Assembly (NCBI GenBank): GCA_036555585.1
Contig: DATBLE010000047.1
Location: forward strand, 1-64,000
Direction: 5' to 3'
Origin: DATBLE01 sp036555585
GTDB taxonomy: Bacteria; Actinomycetota; Thermoleophilia; Gaiellales; Gaiellaceae
Length of the DNA: 64,000 nucleotides
Below, piece after piece: positions 17,473 through 24,629 of the stretch (its first letter is position 1; every line of letters begins with the position of its first letter). Below the pieces are notes generated by a model, which was not told the origin of the DNA, did no database searches, and saw only the letters and a list, made by a program, of their open reading frames with translations. The translations under genes and the position numbers were made by a program.

Positions 17473-18156
17473 ATGCTGCGCGGCGTGCCCGTCGTCTCTC
17501 TCGGCCGCCAGTGGCGGATCGCCCAGGCGAAGCTCCCGGCGGACTGGGGTCACCTGCGCCTGGCGCTGACCCTGGCGAACCCGAAACGGCTCGACCGGGC
17601 GGCTGCGCTGCTCGGCCCGCTCACGCCGGGCCGGCAGGGAGAGACGCTCAGGTTCGAGGCGGGACGCGGCGGACGCGGCCCTTCCCCGGCCGCCGTCGGC
17701 CGCGCCCTCGCGCGCCTCGACGCCGAGCGGATCCGCGGCACGCTCGAGCTGGTCGGAGCGCCCGACGTCGCCCCGGCCGCCCGGCTGCACCCGGCCCCGC
17801 CGCGGCCGGGGGAGCTGACGCTCGCCCAGGCATGGGATGCGCTGATCGCCACGCTGCCCACGGACTGGAGCGACCTCTTCGCCCGGATCGAGCTGACCTC
17901 GAGCGACCATCTGGATCCGGCGGCGCTCGCGCTCGCACCGCTCAACCCGGCCCGCTACGGCACGGCAAGCACCTTCTGGTTCCGGTGCGCCAGGAGCTTC
18001 GGCTACGGCGCCTCGCCCGGAATGGTGCGCCGCTGCCTCGCCCGGCTCGACGAGCGCGGCATCGGGGGCGCGGTCGGGATCGAGCGGGTCCTGTCCGACA
18101 GCAAGCCGGTCGGGACGCAGGGACCGGTCTGGTACGTCGGCGGCAAGGCCGTCTGA
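17473..18156 (+). CDS. Unknown protein made of two copies of one ~75-residue domain
   Basis: 227 aa from the ATG at 17473 (GTG at 17485 is an alternative). I do not recognise the family. Reading it shows an internal duplication: residues about 21-95 and 129-204 share the pattern LPxDW, LDxAAxxLxPLxPxRxG, a GxSPxxVxRxLARLD block and a following I-x-G. Neither copy has a signal peptide or membrane segment. The late block (RCARSFGYGASPGMVRRCLARLD) looks like a small helical nucleic-acid-binding unit, but this is a guess. It is divergent from the dehydrogenase operon with only 13 bp between start codons. Confidence 0.65.
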   Translation: MLRGVPVVSLGRQWRIAQAKLPADWGHLRLALTLANPKRLDRAAALLGPLTPGRQGETLRFEAGRGGRGPSPAAVGRALARLDAERIRGTLELVGAPDVAPAARLHPAPPRPGELTLAQAWDALIATLPTDWSDLFARIELTSSDHLDPAALALAPLNPARYGTASTFWFRCARSFGYGASPGMVRRCLARLDERGIGGAVGIERVLSDSKPVGTQGPVWYVGGKAV

Positions 18157-18157
18157 G

Positions 18158-18383
18158 CGCCCTCACCCGTTCGGCGTACCTCGGACGAGGGATCTTTGCC
18201 CGTTCGGGTTTGAGCACCCGGATCAGGTGACAACATTCCCCGCGACGCTGCGGCCCGCCTTGGTTGCGGTGGCGACCGTGGGGTGACAGCAGGAGCGGCG
18301 GCCCGGTCGGGGGGTCGGGCCGCCGCCACCGTCCGCCGGGGCGTCGACGTTTCGGTCGCGCGGGGCTTCGGTAAGGTCCCGGC
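18158..18383. other. 226-bp spacer with a strong hairpin; no gene seen
   Basis: There is no convincing coding frame. It holds a GC-rich hairpin with arms GCGGCGGCCCG (18295-18305) and CGGGCCGCCGC (18316-18326) around a 10-nt loop, and inverted short blocks upstream (CATTCCCC and GTGGGG with similar GGTGACA flanks). This could be a terminator for the upstream gene or a structured RNA or leader for the membrane-protein pair downstream. No T-run follows the stem. Confidence 0.4.
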
Positions 18384-18782
18384 GTGTCAGCAGCACAGGC
18401 AAAGCGGGGGATCGGCCGCTCGGTCAAGGAGGTCGTCGCCCGGAGCCGGTCGGTCGCGCGCCTCCAGATCCGGCTCGCGCAGCTGGAGCTCAAGCAGAAG
18501 CTGGTCCGGATCGGCCTGGGCGTCGGGCTGGCCGCGGGCGCGGCCGTCCTGCTCGTCTACGCGATCGGCTTCCTGCTCGCCGGAGCCGCCGCCGGGCTGG
18601 CGCTCGCGGTGCCGTGGTGGGCGGCCCTGCTGATCGTGGGCGGCGTGCTGCTCGGGATCACCGCCATCCTGCTCCTGCTGGCCGTCCGCTCGATCAAGGC
18701 CGGCGCCCCGCCGGTGCCCGAGGCGGCGATCGAAGAGGCCCGGCTGACGAGGGAGACCGTGAGGTCGAATGTCGCCGGCTGA
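18384..18782 (+). CDS. Actinobacterial Holin-X-like / phage-holin-superfamily membrane protein
   Basis: 132 aa from a GTG at 18384. The N-terminus is amphipathic and basic (SVKEVVARSRSVARLQIRLAQLELKQKL), followed by two transmembrane helices (GLAAGAAVLLVYAIGFLLAG; WWAALLIVGGVLLGITAILLLL) and a short tail. This matches the PF07332-type putative holin family seen in actinobacteria, usually beside a DUF3618 gene as here. It is probably an envelope protein rather than a phage lysis gene: no phage genes are nearby. Confidence 0.78.
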   Translation: MSAAQAKRGIGRSVKEVVARSRSVARLQIRLAQLELKQKLVRIGLGVGLAAGAAVLLVYAIGFLLAGAAAGLALAVPWWAALLIVGGVLLGITAILLLLAVRSIKAGAPPVPEAAIEEARLTRETVRSNVAG

Positions 18783-18954
18783 GTCGCCCGACCAGGTCAG
18801 GCAGGAGCTCGCCGCCGAGCGCGAGCAGCTCGGCAGCGCGGTCCAGGAGCTCCGCACCGAGGTCGACGCGCTGCGGCGGAAGCTTCCCTACGTGGCCGCA
18901 GCCGCGCTCGCCGCCGGCCTGCTGATCAAGCTCGCGCGCCGACGACGGCGCTAG
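18769..18954 (+). CDS. DUF3618-like small membrane protein
   Basis: 61 aa: SPDQVRQELAAEREQLGSAV, an amphipathic helix resembling the DUF3618 motif, followed by one hydrophobic helix (LPYVAAAALAAGLLIKLA) and an Arg tail. It overlaps the upstream Holin-X-like gene by 14 nt. Its stop codon shares the tetranucleotide CTAG with the stop of the convergent cupredoxin gene. Confidence 0.75.
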   Translation: MSPAESPDQVRQELAAEREQLGSAVQELRTEVDALRRKLPYVAAAALAAGLLIKLARRRRR

Positions 18955-19640
18955 GAGACGCGGAACGAGCCTCTCAGTCCCGGGGTCGCGTCCGAGCGGT
19001 ACGCGTACAGCCCGCGCTTCAGGGTCAGCCGCCACGTCACGACGCCCCGGCCGGCCCTGGTCGTGGCGCGATTGACGCCGGGGCCGGACAGGTGGAAGTT
19101 GTCGGCCGCCGAGCGGTCGCTGACGCGGACGACGACGGCGCCGGCCTTCAGGGACGCGACCCTGAGCCTGGCGCCCGCACGCGTGAGGGCGATCCGCTTG
19201 CCGGGGCCGACGGAGCCCGCCAGCTGCACCGGCTTCGCCGCGGGCGGCTCGGGCGTCGTGGGAGTCGGCGGCGGCGGAGCCGAGCCGACCGCGAAGTTGC
19301 CGAACATCGTCGTCGGGTGGGCGTCGCACTGGAAGTGGTAGGAGCCGTCGGCGAGCGTCACCGTCCAGGTGACGCTGCCCGTCTGCTCGATGTCGGTGGC
19401 CTGGTCGACGCCCGGCCCGGTCAGGTGGAAGTTGTGCTGTGCGGACTCGTCCTGGACCTGGATCGTGTAGGTGCCGGGGTCGAGCTGCTTGACCGCCGCA
19501 CCGGTTGCGTCGGTGAGCCTGATCGAGAACCCGGGGCCGACGACGCCGGTGAGCGTGGTGCCCTGCGCGCCCGCGCCCCCCGCCGGCCCGAGAAAGGCCA
19601 GCACCGCGGCGCCGGCGACGGCCAGTCGAAGCGCTCCCAT
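18951..19640 (-). CDS. Secreted two-domain cupredoxin-like protein
   Basis: 229 aa with a signal peptide (cleavage likely after GGAGA, residue 25). Domain 1 (about 28-118) has a full type-1 copper set: His69 in QHNFHL, Cys105 and His108 in FQCDAHPTTMFG, with Met112. A Pro/Thr linker (120-136) leads to domain 2 (about 137-229), a recognisable copy (DNFHLSGPGVNRAT) in which the His, Cys, His and Met ligands are all replaced. Only domain 1 should bind copper. Extracellular electron transfer or copper handling is possible but unproven. Confidence 0.82.
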   Translation of the reverse strand: MGALRLAVAGAAVLAFLGPAGGAGAQGTTLTGVVGPGFSIRLTDATGAAVKQLDPGTYTIQVQDESAQHNFHLTGPGVDQATDIEQTGSVTWTVTLADGSYHFQCDAHPTTMFGNFAVGSAPPPPTPTTPEPPAAKPVQLAGSVGPGKRIALTRAGARLRVASLKAGAVVVRVSDRSAADNFHLSGPGVNRATTRAGRGVVTWRLTLKRGLYAYRSDATPGLRGSFRVS

Positions 19641-19676
19641 CGAATCGTGGATACGCGCGCCCGCGCGAAGCGGTTT

Positions 19677-21959
19677 TCAGCCTCCGCGCAGCTCGGCACC
19701 GAAGCGCTCGGCCAGCGCCGCGACGATCCGGGCGCGAAGCGCGGCGGCGTCCTCGTCGGAGAGCGTCCGCTCGGCGGACTGGAAGCTGACGCTGAACGCG
19801 ATCGACTTGCGCCCTTCGCCGACCTGCTCGCCGCGGTAGACGTCGAACGGGCGCATCTCCCGCAGCTCGGAACCGGCCGCCTCGCGAGCCGCGTCGACGA
19901 GCTCGCCGGCAGTCACCTCGTCGGGGACGGCGAACGCGAGATCCTCCCGGGCGGGCGGATAGCCGATCACGTCCTCGAACACGGGCTCGCGCGCCGCGTC
20001 GAGCAGCGCGACGAGGTCCAGCTCGAACACGCCCCATGCGCCTGCAAGCAGCGCAGGGTGAAGCTCGCCGACGATGCCCGCACCCGTCGAGGCGGCCTTC
20101 CCCGGGTGGAGGAGGTCGTCCGTCGCCCGCTCGAAACGCCCGTCGACGCGCAACGTCGAGTGGAGCGTCTCGACCATGCCCCTGGCCCGGCTCCAGCCGC
20201 CCGCGACGATCGCGGCCACGTGCCGCCGCTCGTCGGGAAGCGGCTCACCCGGCAGATACACGTGCGCGAGCTCGAACAGACCGGCGGGGCGCGCGCCGAG
20301 CTCGACGTTGCGGCGGGCGGCCTCGACGAGGCTCGGCAGCAGGCGGGTGCGGAGGACGGCGAGCTCGACCGAGATCGGCTCGGGCAGGCGCCAGGCGCCG
20401 GTGTCGGAGTCGTCGGCCCTGAGCGAGGGCGTGTACGTCTCCACCAGCCCCAGCCCCGCCAGCACGTCCGCGACCCGCCGGGAGAGCCGCTGGAGCGGGG
20501 TGAGCGAGCCGAACATCGCACGCCGGGCGGGCAGCGTGAAGGGCACCTCGTCCATCCGGAACCGGGCGACCTCCTCGACCACGTCGACCTCGCGCGTGAC
20601 GTCGCGCGCCCGCCAGGTGGGCGCGAGCACGTCGCCGTCGCGCGACTCGAACCCGAGCCGGTCCAGGAGGGCCCGCTGCACGTCGGGCGGAGTCTCCAGG
20701 CCGATCACCTCGTCGGCGCGCTGCGGGCGGTACGAGACGGCCGGCCGCTCGGGGAGGTCGCCCTGCACGTCCGCGTGTCCGACCCAGCGGGCGCCGGCGA
20801 TCTCGACGAGCAGCTGCGTCGCGAGCACCGCCGCCGGGGCGGCGAGGTGCGGGTCGACGCCCTTCTCCCAGCGGTTCGAGCCCTCGGTCCGGAGGTGCAG
20901 GCGCTCGGAGCTGCGGAAGATCCCGGTCGGCTCGAAGTTCGCCGCCTCCAGCAGCACCTGCGTGGTCGAGTCGGCGATCTCGGTCTCCTCGCCGCCCATG
21001 ATCCCCGCGAGCGCGACCGCCCGCCCGGCGTCGGCGATCAGCAGGTCCTCGGCCTCGAGCTGCCGGTCGACCCCGTCGAGGGTCCGCAGCGTCTCGCCGG
21101 CTCGTGCCCGCCGGACGACGATGCGGCCTTCCTGCAGGCGGTCGAAGTCGAAGGCGTGGAGCGGGTTGCCGAGAGCGGCCATCACGTAGTTCGTCACGTC
21201 GACGACGTTGGAGATCGGCCGGATCCCGGCCGCCGACAGCCGCGCCTTCAGCCACAGCGGCGACGGGCCGACCGCTACGTCGCGGAAGAGGCGGCCGACG
21301 TACCGCGGGCAGCCCTCGAGATCCTCGATCCGGATGTCGATCACCTCGGTCGCGTCGGGCACGGGGTCGCGGCCAGGCGGCGGAGCCAGCTGCAGGTCGT
21401 AGAGGGCCGCGACCTCGCGGGCGATCCCGTAGACGGCGAGCAGGTCGGGCCGGTTGCCGGTCGGCTCGACGACGAGCACGTCGTCGCGGAGCGGCACCAC
21501 GTCGCCGAGCGGCGTTCCCGGGTCGGTCTCGGGGAGCACCATGATCCCGGAGTGGTCGGTGCCGAGCTCGACCTCGTCCTCGGCCAGGATCATCCCGTCG
21601 GAGAGCTGGCCGCGGACCTTCCGGCGCTCGAGCTCCAGCCCGTTCGGGAGCAGGGCGCCCGGAAGGGCGACGGCGACCGTCGCCCCGGCCCCGAAGTTCC
21701 AGGCCCCGCAGACGATCTGACGCGGCTCGGGCTCGCCGACGTCGACGCGGCAGAGCTGGAGCCGGTCGGCGTTCGGATGCTTGTCCGCCTCGAGCACCTT
21801 GCCGACGAGGAAGCGCCCGAGGTTCCCGTCCACGTCGGGCACGCCGCGCCGCTCGATGCCCTCCACCTCCGCGGCCGAGATCGACAGCCGGATGGCCAGG
21901 TCCTCGAGCGGCATCTCGATCGCGACGTAGTCGGCGAGCCAGGAGACCGGTACGCGCAT
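19677..21959 (-). CDS. pheT: Phenylalanine--tRNA ligase beta subunit
   Basis: 760 aa from the ATG at 21957-21959; the far longer open frame continuing upstream is antisense noise. Domain order: N-terminal VPVSWLADYV block, tRNA-binding OB (GRFLVGKVLEADKHPNADRL), B3/B4 region (PISNVVDVTNYVMAALGNPLH), B5 (PDVQRALLDRLGFE), catalytic-like core, and the FDX-ACB anticodon-binding domain at the end (YPPAREDLAFAVPDEV). It pairs with PheS to form the heterotetramer. The stop of pheS and the start of pheT share one base. Confidence 0.95.
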   Translation of the reverse strand: MRVPVSWLADYVAIEMPLEDLAIRLSISAAEVEGIERRGVPDVDGNLGRFLVGKVLEADKHPNADRLQLCRVDVGEPEPRQIVCGAWNFGAGATVAVALPGALLPNGLELERRKVRGQLSDGMILAEDEVELGTDHSGIMVLPETDPGTPLGDVVPLRDDVLVVEPTGNRPDLLAVYGIAREVAALYDLQLAPPPGRDPVPDATEVIDIRIEDLEGCPRYVGRLFRDVAVGPSPLWLKARLSAAGIRPISNVVDVTNYVMAALGNPLHAFDFDRLQEGRIVVRRARAGETLRTLDGVDRQLEAEDLLIADAGRAVALAGIMGGEETEIADSTTQVLLEAANFEPTGIFRSSERLHLRTEGSNRWEKGVDPHLAAPAAVLATQLLVEIAGARWVGHADVQGDLPERPAVSYRPQRADEVIGLETPPDVQRALLDRLGFESRDGDVLAPTWRARDVTREVDVVEEVARFRMDEVPFTLPARRAMFGSLTPLQRLSRRVADVLAGLGLVETYTPSLRADDSDTGAWRLPEPISVELAVLRTRLLPSLVEAARRNVELGARPAGLFELAHVYLPGEPLPDERRHVAAIVAGGWSRARGMVETLHSTLRVDGRFERATDDLLHPGKAASTGAGIVGELHPALLAGAWGVFELDLVALLDAAREPVFEDVIGYPPAREDLAFAVPDEVTAGELVDAAREAAGSELREMRPFDVYRGEQVGEGRKSIAFSVSFQSAERTLSDEDAAALRARIVAALAERFGAELRGG

Positions 21960-22954
21960 CAGAACTGGGTCAGGACCCGCAGGTCGCCGTCCCAGAGCGG
22001 CCGGATGTCCGCGAAGTTGTACAGAAGCTGCGCCACCCGCTCGATCCCGCAGCCGAAGGCGAACCCCGACCAGACGTCCGGGTCGAGCCCGACGTTCGCG
22101 AGCACGCGCGGGTCGACCACGCCCGACCCGCCCATCTCGAGCCAGCCCGAGTGCTTGCAGGTCCGGCACCCGGCTCCGTCGCAGATCCCGCAGGAGACGT
22201 CCGGCTCCATCGAGGGCTCGGTGAACGGGAAGTAGTGGGTGCGGAAGCGGACGCGCCGGTCGGGGCCGAAGATCGCCCGCATCACGTGCAGGAGCGTCCC
22301 CTTCAGGTCGGCCAGCGTCAGGCCGCGGTCGACGGCGAGCCCCTCGAACTGGTGGAAGATCGGGTAGTGGGTCGCGTCGATCGCGTCGCGGCGGTAGCAG
22401 CGGCCGATCGAGACCATGTAGATCGGCGGCTCGCGCTCCTCCAGCGCGTGGATCTGCGACGGGGACGTCTCCGTGCGCAGGAGCCGCTCGCCGTCGAAGA
22501 AGAAGGTTGCCCGCGGCGACCGGGCCGGGTGCCACGGGTCGAAGGCGAGCTTGTCGAAGTTGTACTCGACCGTCTCGACCTCGCGGTCGTCGCGCACCTC
22601 GTAGCCCAGGCCGATGAACGCGTCCTCGATCTGCCGGCGGGTCTGGGTGATCGGGTGCAGGTGGCCGAGCGGAAGCTCGTCGCCGGGGAGGGTGACGTCG
22701 ACCGCGTCCTCCGTCAGCGTCCGCTCCAGCTCGGCCCGTTCGAGCGTCTCTCGCCGCTCGGCGACCGCCGCCTCGAGCGTGTCCCGGACACCGTTCAGCA
22801 CCATGCCCGTCTCGCGGTCGCGGACGGCGCGCAGCGCCTGGGCGAGCTCGCTCTTCCGGCCCAGGTAGCGCACGCGCGCCGCTTCCAGGTCGGCGGGCGT
22901 CGCGGCGCCCGCAATCGCGCTCAGGGCCTCGGATCGGAGCGTCTCCGCGTCCAT
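21959..22954 (-). CDS. pheS: Phenylalanine--tRNA ligase alpha subunit
   Basis: 331 aa class II aminoacyl-tRNA synthetase catalytic subunit. Visible: an N-terminal coiled coil (RVRYLGRKSELAQALRAV), GHLHPITQTRRQIEDAFIGLGYEV, motif 2 (IYMVSIGRCYRRDAIDATHYP, with FHQFEGLAV) and motif 3 (GFAFGCGIERVAQLLYN). The ATG start is preceded by a 175-bp spacer in which I see no T-box. pheST is here detached from infC-rpmI-rplT-trmH, which lies about 16 kb away. Confidence 0.95.
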   Translation of the reverse strand: MDAETLRSEALSAIAGAATPADLEAARVRYLGRKSELAQALRAVRDRETGMVLNGVRDTLEAAVAERRETLERAELERTLTEDAVDVTLPGDELPLGHLHPITQTRRQIEDAFIGLGYEVRDDREVETVEYNFDKLAFDPWHPARSPRATFFFDGERLLRTETSPSQIHALEEREPPIYMVSIGRCYRRDAIDATHYPIFHQFEGLAVDRGLTLADLKGTLLHVMRAIFGPDRRVRFRTHYFPFTEPSMEPDVSCGICDGAGCRTCKHSGWLEMGGSGVVDPRVLANVGLDPDVWSGFAFGCGIERVAQLLYNFADIRPLWDGDLRVLTQF

Positions 22955-23129
22955 CGAGCGACTGTATCACCGGGTTCTCCGGGGTCTTCCGGCCCGCTCC
23001 CGTCCGCCGTTCGCGGGGCGAGGGCTCCGGCGGCCGCGTCTGCTTCAGGCCCCGTAGGCGTTCCCGGCCTCCTCCCCGCTGCGAGCATAAGCGTCGATGT
23101 GGAACGCGTGTGCGACGGGACAGTGACGG

Positions 23130-23888
23130 ATGCGTGACGATGACGGAGGCGCGGCACCGGCGAGCGAGTACGACCGGATCGCCGCGATCTACGACCCGTG
23201 GAGCCGCAGCGTGGTCGAGGACGTCGACTTCTACGTCGCCGAGGCGCGCAAGGCGGCGGGCCGGGCCGGCGCCGACCCCGCAGGCCCGGTCGTCGAGCTG
23301 GGCGTCGGGACGGGCAGGATCGCCGTGCCGGTTGCCCGCGCCGGCATCTCCGTGATCGGGGTCGACCGCTCGCAGGGGATGCTCGACGTCTGCCGACGGC
23401 GCGCAGAGGCGGCCGGCGTCGCCGACCGGATCGAGCTCCGGATCGGCGACTTTCGCAACCCCCCCGTGACCGAGCGGGTCGCGCTCGTCCTGTGCCCGTT
23501 CCGGGCCTACCTGCATCTTCCCGACGACGTCGAGCGCCGGGTGAGCGCGCTGCGCGCGGCCCGCGGGCTGCTGCTGCCGGACGGCCTGCTCGTCTTCGAC
23601 GTGTTCGCGCCCTCCCCGGACGACATCGAGGAGACGAACGGCCGGTGGATCGAGCGCGAGCCGGGGATCTGGGAACGGGCGACCTGGGACGAGGAGGCGC
23701 GGCGACTGACCCTCGACGTCCGCGGTCCCGGCGCCGAGACGACGCTCGGCCTCACCTGGATCCCGGCGGAGGAATGGCACCGGCTGCTGGAGCGCGCCGG
23801 CTTCGAGGTCGAGGCCTGCTACGGCTGGTTCGACCGGAGGCCGTACGCCGGCGGGGAGGATTCCGTCTGGCTCGCGCGGCGCAGATGA
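23130..23888 (+). CDS. SAM-dependent class I methyltransferase
   Basis: 252 aa. Motif I is VVELGVGTGRIAVPVARAGISVIGVDRS, with the acidic end of beta-2, and motif II is ELRIGDFRNPP. The N-terminal YDRIAAIYDPWSR is typical of the UbiE/Methyltransf_25 group. The substrate is unknown. Its stop codon is immediately followed by the hairpin repeat that precedes lemA. Confidence 0.85.
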   Translation: MRDDDGGAAPASEYDRIAAIYDPWSRSVVEDVDFYVAEARKAAGRAGADPAGPVVELGVGTGRIAVPVARAGISVIGVDRSQGMLDVCRRRAEAAGVADRIELRIGDFRNPPVTERVALVLCPFRAYLHLPDDVERRVSALRAARGLLLPDGLLVFDVFAPSPDDIEETNGRWIEREPGIWERATWDEEARRLTLDVRGPGAETTLGLTWIPAEEWHRLLERAGFEVEACYGWFDRRPYAGGEDSVWLARRR

Positions 23889-23980
23889 TGAGCACAGAGA
23901 GGGACTGGCCAATCGATGAGCACAGAGAGGGACTGGCCCTATGGGCCTGTCCCCGGTTCCGTCTCCTGTCCCCGGTTCCG
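23888..23980 (+). repeat. Intercistronic hairpin element (class A), nested copies
   Basis: It begins at the stop codon of the methyltransferase gene. A truncated copy (ATGAGCACAGAGAGGGACTG...) is followed at 23916 by a full copy with hairpin arms GGGACTGGCCC (23929-23939) and GGGCCTGTCCC (23943-23953) around TAT, then CGGTTCCG, then a third partial copy of the 3' half. The element orientation matches the downstream gene, lemA. Read as protein it gives a spurious N-terminal extension (STERDWPYGPVPGS). Confidence 0.85.
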
Positions 23981-23993
23981 TTCCCGTAGTAGG

Positions 23994-24629
23994 GTGAGGC
24001 CCGTGGTCTGGGTCGTCATCGTCGTCGTCGCGATCGTCGTCCTCCTGCTCCTCGTCCTCGTCGGGATGTTCAACAAGCTGGTCCGGCTGCGGAACCGGGC
24101 CGAGAACGCCTGGGCCCAGGTGGACGTGCAGCTCCGGAAGCGCTACGACCTGATCCCCAACCTGGTCGAGACCGTGAAGGGCTACGCCGCGCACGAGCGC
24201 GAGACCTTCGAGGCGGTGACGAACGCGCGCACGGCCGCCCAGCAGGCCCAGGGCGTCCAGCAGCAGGCCGAGGCCGAGAACGTCCTCACGGCAGCCCTCG
24301 GACGGCTGTTCGCCGTCGCCGAGGCGTACCCCCAGCTGCGCGCGACCGAGAACTTCCAGCAGCTCCAGGCCCAGCTCTCGGACGTCGAGCAGAACATCGC
24401 CGTCGCACGCCAGGTCTACAACGACACGGTCCTCAGCTACGACAATGCGCTCGAGACCGTGCCCACGAACGTCATCGCAGGCATGTTCCACTTCAACCCG
24501 CGCGAGTACTTCCAGACCGAGGACGCGACCCGGGCGGCGCCGCAGGTCTCGTTCTCCGACGCGCCGCCGCCGCCGCCCGCCTCCGCCCCACCCCCGCCGG
24601 CGCCCACGCCGCCCGCCCAGTCGAGCTAG
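23994..24629 (+). CDS. lemA: LemA family membrane protein
   Basis: About 211 aa from GTG at 23994 (GTG at 24003 is equally possible); an earlier ATG at 23916 lies inside the repeat and would add repeat-derived residues. One N-terminal transmembrane helix (VVWVVIVVVAIVVLLLLVLV) is followed by the LemA core: NRAENAWAQVDVQLRKRYDLIPNLVETVKGY, and FQQLQAQLSDVEQNIAVARQVYND, then FNPREYF. The C-terminus is a Pro/Ala-rich tail. It overlaps the DUF2207 gene by 1 nt, a common lemA pairing. Confidence 0.9.
   Translation: MRPVVWVVIVVVAIVVLLLLVLVGMFNKLVRLRNRAENAWAQVDVQLRKRYDLIPNLVETVKGYAAHERETFEAVTNARTAAQQAQGVQQQAEAENVLTAALGRLFAVAEAYPQLRATENFQQLQAQLSDVEQNIAVARQVYNDTVLSYDNALETVPTNVIAGMFHFNPREYFQTEDATRAAPQVSFSDAPPPPPASAPPPPAPTPPAQSS

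Noticed and set aside
18384..18954. Phage lysis cassette (holin)
   Set aside because: Holin-X-like and DUF3618-like proteins are ordinary chromosomal membrane proteins in actinobacteria and no phage gene is near.
22955..23129. T-box riboswitch upstream of pheS
   Set aside because: No T-box AGGGUGGNACCGCG-type sequence or specifier stem is visible in the 175-bp leader.
23916..23994. ATG at 23916 as lemA start, adding STERDWPYGPVPGS
   Set aside because: The residues come from the hairpin repeat and appear in similar form next to two other unrelated genes (near 38258 and 43066).
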